Source: Microcaldota archaeon (GTDB lineage: Archaea > Micrarchaeota > Micrarchaeia > Micrarchaeales > Micrarchaeaceae). Taken from it: a DNA stretch of 33,370 nucleotides. Below are positions 1-6,479 of this stretch, one piece after another. The stretch spans positions 1 to 33,370 of the forward strand of contig JAJYYC010000014.1 in assembly GCA_021801385.1 (NCBI GenBank). The letters run 5' to 3'. The position numbers and the translations under genes are program-made. Each line of letters starts with the position of its first letter. Position 1 is the first letter of the stretch. The notes below the pieces were generated by a model, which had not been told where the DNA came from, made no database searches, and saw only the letters and a program-made list of their open reading frames with translations.

Positions 1-103
1 GGTGCAACCTGTTCAGCGTCTCCGTTATGTCCGAGCGCACGTTTACGCGCCCCCTTATGCGTACAATCGCAACTAGTTTGTCATTTATGCTGTCATCCTT
101 CAT
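1..103 (-). CDS. rpl30: Ribosomal protein L30 (uL30), N-terminal part, truncated by window edge
   Basis: Minus-strand translation MKDDSINDKLVAIVRIRGRVNVRSDITETLNRL... matches the uL30 N-terminal motif (LAVIRIRGRV.VR.DI..TL). In-frame alternative ATG at 130. TATA-like TATAAATA upstream on the minus strand (~147-154). Not in the ORF track. Confidence 0.85.
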   Translation of the reverse strand, partial: MKDDSINDKLVAIVRIRGRVNVRSDITETLNRLH

Positions 104-220
104 AAAAACACGCACTGTAATGTGTAACATTATGGGGAACAGTTATTTATACCTAAGCGCCAAGCCATGTGGTTCATAATCAGCAGGTTCAAAGGCAATT
201 CCTAGGTCAGGTTCAATATC

Positions 221-880
221 TCATCGTTTCTTCATTCTCAAATCGCTTGACGGACATAGATCTATAAGCGCGCATCTTCCGCACTCTTTTCGCCTGGCCT
301 TGCAGGTATCCCTTCCTAATGCTATGAAAAGGTGGTTGACATTGCCCCATTCCTTTTGCGGAACAAATCTCATGAGTCTCCTTTCTATAACCTCTGCGTT
401 CTTCGTTCTATATCGGAAAAGCCTCATCGATACTGTTATGCAGTGCGTATCAACAGCAATTCCGTAATTCTTACCGAAATAATTCGCCAGAACCACGTTA
501 GCCGTCTTCCTGCCGACGCCAGGCAGCATAAGCATGCTGTCCATATCATTCGGCACCGTGCCGCAGAAATGCTCAGATATATATCTGGCGGAGCCGATTA
601 TGTTTTTTGCCTTGCTCCTGAAAAGGCCGATGCTACTTATGTAAGGATATAGCTGTACGGGCCTGAGATGAACGTAACTTTCAATATCAGGATATCTCCT
701 GAAAAGGCCTGGCGTAACCTTATTTACCTGTGCGTCCTGCGCCTGTGCGGAAAGCATAGTCGCGACAAGCAGCTCCCACGCATTGCTATGGTTGAGCGAG
801 GTGCGCATCTCACGCCTGTACCTGCGCTTTAACCTTGCTATCACTTCAGCAATCCAATATTCAGCGCTTCGTTTCGACAT
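221..880 (-). CDS. nth: Endonuclease III (HhH-GPD DNA glycosylase/AP lyase)
   Basis: LPGVGRKTA HhH with catalytic Lys, VDTH catalytic Asp, C-x6-C-x2-C-x5-C Fe-S loop at the C-terminus. Confidence 0.93.
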   Translation of the reverse strand: MSKRSAEYWIAEVIARLKRRYRREMRTSLNHSNAWELLVATMLSAQAQDAQVNKVTPGLFRRYPDIESYVHLRPVQLYPYISSIGLFRSKAKNIIGSARYISEHFCGTVPNDMDSMLMLPGVGRKTANVVLANYFGKNYGIAVDTHCITVSMRLFRYRTKNAEVIERRLMRFVPQKEWGNVNHLFIALGRDTCKARRKECGRCALIDLCPSSDLRMKKR

Positions 881-1010
881 TCTAATACCTTAAATGTGTT
901 CATCACTTTTAGATGTCTATTGCATCTATATCCTATAATAAAATCTGTTAAGAGGATTAGTCTCATGAACGATATAATGGTCATAAATATTTATACAGTT
1001 ATTTATCTTC

Positions 1011-1664
1011 ATGCCAAACACGACGCTTGCAAGGGATGAGGCTTCCAAGCTTGCATGTGCGCTATCAGACGCATACAAGGATGTTCACTATTATCTCAAC
1101 TTCAAGACGCCAATAGACCTTTTAGTTGCGGCGATAATCTCTGCCCAGACAAGGGACGAAACAGTTAATGCGATCACACCCGCGCTATTCAAAAAATACA
1201 AAACCGCGAAAGATTATGCGAGTGCGCAGCCATCGCAGCTCGCAAAGGACATATCAAAGGTATCCTTCGCAGGGAATAAGGCAAAAAACATCATTTCGGC
1301 TTGCAGAACGATCGTCGATGAATATGGCGGCGTTGTGCCTGATAATATAGATGCGCTTGTCTCTCTGCCAGGAATAGGGAGAAAGACCGCAAACACAATA
1401 CTGATAAATGCGTACGGCAAGGTCGAAGGAATACCTGTGGATACCTGGGTGATAAAGCTCGCTCCACGCCTCGGCCTTAGCGCAAACACAAAACCCGAGA
1501 AGATAGAAGAGGACTTGGAGGCTGTAGTGCCAAAAGCGCTGTGGGGCAGGTTCGCATATGTGCTGAAGGCTCACGGCAAATCGATCTGTGGGAAGGTCCC
1601 TGAATGCAGCAGATGTCCAATAGAAAAAATGTGCCCCAAGAACGGAGTGGCAAAGCGTGCGTAG
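1011..1664 (+). CDS. nth: Endonuclease III paralog (HhH-GPD DNA glycosylase)
   Basis: LPGIGRKTA HhH, VDTW around catalytic Asp, CGKVPECSRCPIEKMC Fe-S loop. Confidence 0.93.
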   Translation: MPNTTLARDEASKLACALSDAYKDVHYYLNFKTPIDLLVAAIISAQTRDETVNAITPALFKKYKTAKDYASAQPSQLAKDISKVSFAGNKAKNIISACRTIVDEYGGVVPDNIDALVSLPGIGRKTANTILINAYGKVEGIPVDTWVIKLAPRLGLSANTKPEKIEEDLEAVVPKALWGRFAYVLKAHGKSICGKVPECSRCPIEKMCPKNGVAKRA

Positions 1665-1665
1665 C

Positions 1666-2910
1666 ATGAAAATAATCGCAGACCTGCAGATACATTCAAA
1701 ATATGCGAGAGCCACATCAAAAGATCTGAGCCTTGCTAACCTTGAGAAATATGCGCGCATAAAGGGTATCGGCCTGCTCGGAACAGGCGATTTCCAGCAT
1801 CCGAAGCATTATAACGATATAAAGGAATATCTCAAAAAAGAGAGAGACGGCATACTTTATTCTGAAACAGGGTTTCCGTTCCTCTGGCAGACCGAGGTTA
1901 GCCTGATGTTCAGCCAGGGCGGAAAACGCAGGGCGGTGCATCTGCTGGTCTATGCCCCTGATGGCAAAACCGCGGACATGATAATAGAATATCTTGGATC
2001 CAAAGGGCGGCTCGACTATGACGGCAGGCCTATATTTGGGATCAGCTGCAGGGATCTCGTCAAGGATCTCACCTCAATCAACGAGATGATAGAGATAGTG
2101 CCCGCGCATTGCATGACTCCATGGTTCGGGGTGTTCGGCAGCGATTCGGGTTTTGACTCGCTTGCAGATTGCTTTTTGGATCAGACTAACAAGATACACG
2201 CGGTGGAGTCAGGCATGTCCGCAGACCCATCGATGCTATGGAGGTTTGACGAAGAGATGAATATCGTAAGCTTCTCAGATGCACACAGCTTCTGGCCATG
2301 GCGCATAGGCAGAGAGGCGACAATATTCGAAGTGAAAAAGCTGACGTACAATAATATAATAGGCGAGATCCGTTCTGGCAACATAGCCGGCACCATTGAG
2401 ACATACCCAGAATACGGAAAGTACCATTACGACGGGCACAGGGCATGCAAGATCAGCTGTTCGCCAGAAGAGACGAGAAGGCTCAAAGGTTTATGCCCTG
2501 TCTGCGGAAAACAGCTCACAATAGGGGTAGAATACAGAGTAGAACAGCTAGCAAGGAGGGATCCAGGTTACACCCCTAAAAACGCGAAGCCGTTCTATAA
2601 GCTGTTGCCATTGCATGAACTGATATCGTTTGTCATAAAGTCGCCATTGGCGAGCAAACGTACATGGGCGGTCTACAACGATCTGATAGGCAAGCTTGGC
2701 AACGAATTCCATATACTGATCGATTCGAGCGAAGAGGATCTCAAAAAAGCAGGAGCTGACCCTATGCTGGTGCAGATGATACTTCTGAGCAGAAGCGGCG
2801 AGCTGCGCATAAAACCCGGATCCGACGGCGAGTACGGCATAATAGAAGCATCAGAGTCTAATCATGTGCCGCCAAATACGGCAAATGCATCGCAGAGACA
2901 CCTGTTCTAG
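1666..2910 (+). CDS. Endonuclease Q-like PHP-domain protein (TIGR00375 family)
   Basis: MKIIADLQIHSKYARATSKDLSLANLEKYARIKGIGLLGTGDFQHP N-terminus and CPVCGKQLTIGVEYRVEQLA zinc region are typical of EndoQ. Start refined to the ATG at 1666, just after the nth2 stop. Confidence 0.88.
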   Translation: MKIIADLQIHSKYARATSKDLSLANLEKYARIKGIGLLGTGDFQHPKHYNDIKEYLKKERDGILYSETGFPFLWQTEVSLMFSQGGKRRAVHLLVYAPDGKTADMIIEYLGSKGRLDYDGRPIFGISCRDLVKDLTSINEMIEIVPAHCMTPWFGVFGSDSGFDSLADCFLDQTNKIHAVESGMSADPSMLWRFDEEMNIVSFSDAHSFWPWRIGREATIFEVKKLTYNNIIGEIRSGNIAGTIETYPEYGKYHYDGHRACKISCSPEETRRLKGLCPVCGKQLTIGVEYRVEQLARRDPGYTPKNAKPFYKLLPLHELISFVIKSPLASKRTWAVYNDLIGKLGNEFHILIDSSEEDLKKAGADPMLVQMILLSRSGELRIKPGSDGEYGIIEASESNHVPPNTANASQRHLF

Positions 2911-2917
2911 TGGTGCA

Positions 2918-3391
2918 ATGGCAAAAAAGAGAACCGCGGTAGCTTTCGGGTCATTCGACATAATACACCCGGGTCATATCCATTATCTTAAGGGAGCCGC
3001 AAGGTATGGGAGACTAACTGTCGTGGTGGCACGAGACAGCACCGTACGCATGCTCAAAGGCGCAGATCCGGCGATGGATGAACGGTCGCGAGCAAAAATC
3101 GTAGGCGCGATAAAGTTTGTTGACGATGTAGTGATCGGAAGCAAGATTAGCAGACCAGAAGAGCTGTACAAGATATTAATTGAGATAAGGCCAGACACGA
3201 TAGTGTTGGGGTATGACCAGAAGGTCGATATAAGCAGACTGAATGCGTTCCTGAAAAAGAACGGGTTAAAGTCGAGGGTGGTCAGGATTTCTCCATACAA
3301 AGCAGAGAGATTCAAGAGCTCAAAAATAAAACAGCACATAATTCGTATCTCACTAACACGGCAATCTGTCGATCCCGCACATAACGCATAA
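2918..3391 (+). CDS. ribL: Cytidylyltransferase-fold protein, FAD synthase RibL-like
   Basis: GSFDIIHPGHIHYLKGAARYG nucleotidyltransferase HxGH motif and LGYDQK; start refined to ATG 2918 (MAKKRTAVAFGSFD). Confidence 0.8.
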   Translation: MAKKRTAVAFGSFDIIHPGHIHYLKGAARYGRLTVVVARDSTVRMLKGADPAMDERSRAKIVGAIKFVDDVVIGSKISRPEELYKILIEIRPDTIVLGYDQKVDISRLNAFLKKNGLKSRVVRISPYKAERFKSSKIKQHIIRISLTRQSVDPAHNA

Positions 3392-3423
3392 AAGTGTTGA
3401 TATCATAATACAAGTGTGATAAT

Positions 3424-3786
3424 ATGGGTCAATTAGAGAAACCAGTATCAAAGGACATGAGCACAACAGACATCGGAACGCTACCAGGCACAATTTCTAT
3501 AATGAGGAGAGGTTCATCTTATTCGGTTGTGATACGAGCGCTGCAGATGGTTGAGCCTTTCAAAGTGGTTGTGACTAACAGAAATACAGGAATGCCATTC
3601 GAGGAACATGGTAATAAGGGCGATTATCTCGTGCAGTATCAAAACTCTAGCGGTGAACAGGTGAGGTGGATTCTGCCAAAGTCCGTTGTAGAAGGACAAT
3701 ACACTGTCATAAACCCAAGACAGCCGGTGCAGAGACAAAATCAGAATTCTATACTAAGGCTGGCTGAGGACGCAAGGGCAAATTAA
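3424..3786 (+). CDS. Hypothetical protein (120 aa)
   Basis: Open ORF with spaced upstream region; contains a GDYLVQYQNSSGEQVRWILPKSVVE segment weakly reminiscent of PGDYG-type domains. Confidence 0.6.
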   Translation: MGQLEKPVSKDMSTTDIGTLPGTISIMRRGSSYSVVIRALQMVEPFKVVVTNRNTGMPFEEHGNKGDYLVQYQNSSGEQVRWILPKSVVEGQYTVINPRQPVQRQNQNSILRLAEDARAN

Positions 3787-3903
3787 GCCAAAACATTAAA
3801 TCCGTTTTTATGCTCTGGAGCTAGATTTTCGCGAAATCCTGAAATCTGATTTGCTAGCTTTGCGGTGTATAGAACATCGCACTTGTCGTAGTAATTTCTG
3901 AAA

Positions 3904-3927
3904 TGGGCCCGCGGAGAATCGAACTCC
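3904..3927 (-). repeat. 24-bp direct repeat copy A: tRNA-Val 3' end fragment (putative att scar)
   Basis: tgggcccgcggagaatcgaactcc is identical to 5411-5434, the T-arm/acceptor 3' end of tRNA-Val(TAC). No matching tRNA 5' half around 3928. Confidence 0.9.
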
Positions 3928-3946
3928 AGTCTTCCACAAAGCATTG

Positions 3947-3986
3947 ACGGGCATGACGGGATTTGAACCCACAACCCCGAAAAGAG
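3947..3986 (-). other. tRNA 3'-half-like fragment (T-arm, CATGCCC acceptor strand, G discriminator; possible long variable arm)
   Basis: Minus strand ...GGGGTTGTGGGTTCAAATCCCGTCATGCCCG: T-stem GTGGG/CCCGT around TTCAAAT, then CATGCCC-G. Preceding AGCTC(TTTTCG)GGGTT could be a Ser/Leu-type variable arm (boundary approximate). No GGGCATG-type 5' acceptor strand within several hundred bp upstream on that strand. Confidence 0.6.
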
Positions 3987-4289
3987 CTTTTGTTTCCGTG
4001 TCCCTATGGGACAAAAATTCATCCACTACTCCGTTAAGATGAATTTTATGGAAACAACGAAAATGTATACCTGCAAGGATTGCTGATATGGGAGCAAATT
4101 TCCCATTAGTGAATGGGAACAGGAAGACTGCCGACAAAGTCGTCAGGAAGCACGACTTGAAAGTCGTATACGCCGTTTGCTATACGGCATAATAATCGGA
4201 GGAAGCATCTCATTCTCTATACTCGTGATGCAGATAATCGCGTGGCTCAAGCACTTTTAAGTGCGCGCGGTGTCCGCTATAAATAAAGG

Positions 4290-4679
4290 TTAACGTTTCC
4301 ACTCTTTAATATGGGGACTGAAATCAAGTTGATAATCAGGGATTCCTAAAGTAAGTCCATAGGCAGTTGCATTATTATATTGCTCTTTGCTTGACCTGTC
4401 GATGTAAAAGACCTTGTTTCTGAAAATAATGAAGTGATGTGTATCATTCTCGAAATCGGCATACCAATTATGCTTTGAATCGAGTGAATTGCTCAGTTTT
4501 TTGGCAATCTCTTTGGCTTTGTTATCTTGAATCTCTATGGTATCAAGAGTCCATTGTTTAACCCAAGGCGTCTTGTGTTCTGGTGTGGCTTTCTCTATCT
4601 TCTTCTGCGTAATCTTGACCTCTTTTAAGACTGATTTGTCTTCAAGGCTTTCTTCTACTATAACTCCTATGAAAGTCAT
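4290..4679 (-). CDS. Hypothetical protein (129 aa), island gene
   Basis: Single ORF, contains WYADFENDTHHFIIFRNKVFYIDRSSKEQYNNATAYGLTLGIPDYQLDF; 10-bp gap from the co-oriented upstream ORF. Confidence 0.75.
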   Translation of the reverse strand: MTFIGVIVEESLEDKSVLKEVKITQKKIEKATPEHKTPWVKQWTLDTIEIQDNKAKEIAKKLSNSLDSKHNWYADFENDTHHFIIFRNKVFYIDRSSKEQYNNATAYGLTLGIPDYQLDFSPHIKEWKR

Positions 4680-4689
4680 GATAAGAACC

Positions 4690-5070
4690 TCAATTTACTA
4701 GATTAATCGGTTTCCATTTTATGAAAGCTTCTATGTTATCAATTAATATATCGTAGCTTTTCTTTATTCCGTAATTGGTCTTGTAAGCTATATGTGGCGT
4801 CAATAAGACCTTTTCATTATTTCTGAACTTTGTATATTCTGGTGATTTGTAATCACTATTATCCATTGCAGCACCAGCTAGATTTTTTTTCAATGCTTCG
4901 AGTAAAGCTTCGCTGTCGTAAAGCTCAGGAGGTGAGATAGTTACAAAATATGAGCCTTTTCGCATCAAGGAAAATTCCTTTTTGCCTATTATTCCTTTGG
5001 TTTCATCTGACAATGGTAATGCACAAAAGAGCACATCTGAGACCAATTCTTTTATTTCCATATCATTCAA
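4690..5070 (-). pseudogene. Truncated D-isomer 2-hydroxyacid dehydrogenase (C-terminal part of the NAD-binding domain only)
   Basis: SDVLFCALPLSDETKGIIGKKEFSLMRKGSYFVTISPPELYDSEALLEALKKNLAGAAMD...VLLTPHIAYKT...NIEAFIKWKPINLVN aligns by eye to the family; the usual RG-x-x-V-D is PPELYD, and the N-terminal half of the protein is missing. Confidence 0.75.
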
Positions 5071-5122
5071 AACATATTTGTTAAATAGAATGATAAATCT
5101 ATCTAATGTAATTCATAAAAAT

Positions 5123-5266
5123 ATGAGCAATCAAAGTATAAATCATGCCAGAGCTGCACAGGAACGACAAGATAAAGATAATAATTGCTTTGCTAGTGTT
5201 ATAGGCGGACTAATTTTCTTTACTGCTATAACGGTGATTCTTCTGTTTATTGGAGACTTAGGCTGA
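5123..5266 (+). CDS. Small predicted membrane protein (47 aa)
   Basis: ATG 5123 gives MSNQSINHARAAQERQDKDNNCFASVIGGLIFFTAITVILLFIGDLG with one clear TM segment; the longer track ORF from 4982 overlaps an antisense gene. Confidence 0.45.
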   Translation: MSNQSINHARAAQERQDKDNNCFASVIGGLIFFTAITVILLFIGDLG

Positions 5267-5410
5267 GTATGGCTAAAGTATTTCCAACAAGGAGATAAGC
5301 CATTCAAAGTTGGGAATGTAACTGTAAAGATGACACACGGAGTGAGAACTCCGAAAAGGATGCCTCTTACGTTCGGTTCCGAATCCCGAACTATAGAGAG
5401 ATTTGCTGAG

Positions 5411-5482
5411 TGGGCCCGCGGAGAATCGAACTCCGATCCCCAGCGTGTAAGGCTGGTATCTTAACCATTGGACCACAGGCCC
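5411..5482 (-). tRNA. tRNA-Val (anticodon TAC)
   Basis: Minus strand GGGCCTG acceptor pairs with CGGGCCC; anticodon arm CCAGC-CTTACAC-GCTGG; T-arm CGGAG-TTCGATT-CTCCG; discriminator A. Confidence 0.93.
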
Positions 5483-5692
5483 CGACTATCATTTACTTAT
5501 ACTACTTATAATTTCTTTGCTTATTGCGTGCCCAAACAAAATGAATGTTTTACCTGTTTATTGCATCAGAAGAAAAATCTAATCTTAATCTATTTGTGCC
5601 ATCAAGATATGTAATCTGTCCTACCTGAACACAAGCTTTAAATAGGTTTAGATACGCAGTCATACTAAGGATTTGGTATACAGGTAAAATAA

Positions 5693-5803
5693 ATGGCAGC
5701 ATTGGTGCACGCGAATCAGGTCAAGTGGACGACAATTATAGCGGACGCATCAATCTCATCATACAGGCCATTTATGCTTAACATGCCTGTATGTGCCTCA
5801 TAA
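5693..5803 (+). CDS. Possible small protein (36 aa)
   Basis: ATG ORF MAALVHANQVKWTTIIADASISSYRPFMLNMPVCAS, ~50 nt downstream of a TATA-like tttaaata (~5637-5644). Confidence 0.25.
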   Translation: MAALVHANQVKWTTIIADASISSYRPFMLNMPVCAS

Positions 5804-6177
5804 CGCTCATAAAAAAATCTTTTTGGGTGGTTATGGTGGCACGATTGGTTTATGGTAGAACAGAAAAATTTGCTTTCGGCGAGCGCGAGCGTCTGATAAT
5901 ACTTGAGATAGGTAACGACCGAATAGACAGTGCATCAAGCTTCGTTGAGTATATATCATCTGAGTACAGCATATCACGCAGCTCTGTTTGGTACACATTG
6001 AACTCGCTGAAGGACAAAGGCATAGTGCATTTTGCGGATCGGTTCAGCATGGGGGAGCCGCTTGTACTGACCGATACAGGCCTAGGTGTATTGCCTGGTA
6101 TCAGGTCAAAGCACGAACGCCAAGTACCAGATCATTCTATTGTGATGTTAAACAGAACTGGTCAGATGAGCGTATAG
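5791..6177 (+). CDS. Winged-helix DNA-binding protein
   Basis: VEYISSEYSISRSSVWYTLNSLKDKGIVHFADRFSMGEPLVLTDTG is a typical wHTH pattern. True start probably internal (ATG ~5833, MVARLVYGRTEKF). Confidence 0.7.
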   Translation: MCLITLIKKSFWVVMVARLVYGRTEKFAFGERERLIILEIGNDRIDSASSFVEYISSEYSISRSSVWYTLNSLKDKGIVHFADRFSMGEPLVLTDTGLGVLPGIRSKHERQVPDHSIVMLNRTGQMSV

Positions 6178-6197
6178 CCTGGGGTTGGATTGGTTTC

Positions 6198-6226
6198 GGG
6201 CCGGCTGGATACCGGCCCTTTTTTTT
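6198..6226 (+). terminator. Hairpin plus T-tract (intrinsic-terminator-like)
   Basis: gggccgg-ctggata-ccggccc followed by tttttttt, just after the wHTH gene stop at 6177. Confidence 0.75.
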
Positions 6227-6254
6227 CCTTAGCTGACACTAATAAAAATTTATA

Positions 6255-6274
6255 GGGCGTGCATTTGCACGCCC
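6255..6274. repeat. Perfect 9-bp inverted repeat (GGGCGTGCA-tt-TGCACGCCC)
   Basis: Exact palindrome directly downstream of a TATA-like aaaaatttata (6244-6254). Confidence 0.8.
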
Positions 6275-6479
6275 CCTTGGTGGGAACTGGGCCGTAAAAG
6301 AAGCAGAACACTCTATCTATACGAAGGCATTATAGATATAGGTTATTACATAATATGCTGAAATTTTATGTTAAAATGCTCAATAATATTTAAATTAAAT
6401 ATGTTAAATTTACTATTTTTACTTATTTGTTCTTAAAATAATACATAGTTATATAAAATATAATCACTAAATAAAACAT

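Larger units (their letters stand above)
3928..5434. mobile_element. Putative ~1.5 kb genomic island/degenerate integrative element at the 3' end of tRNA-Val
   Basis: Bounded by exact 24-bp direct repeats of the tRNA-Val 3' end (3904-3927 and 5411-5434). Interior is visibly A+T-richer than the flanks and carries unrelated short or truncated ORFs. No integrase found. Confidence 0.65.

Noticed and set aside
3947-4010. Complete long-variable-arm tRNA on the minus strand
   Set aside because: No matching 5' acceptor strand, D-arm or anticodon arm could be found upstream; only a 3' half is supportable.
3783-4137. Minus-strand ORFs 3783-4022 and 3808-4137
   Set aside because: They run through the two tRNA 3' fragments (FSAGP and NPVMPV signatures) and have no coherent protein features.
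4139-4156. SRP RNA domain IV-like string (gtcgtcaggaagcacgac)
   Set aside because: Superficial similarity only; the conserved asymmetric loop and surrounding SRP helices are missing.
5273-5476. Minus-strand ORF MVQWLRYQPYTLGIGVRFSAGPL...
   Set aside because: It is a read-through of the tRNA-Val gene, a common false ORF.
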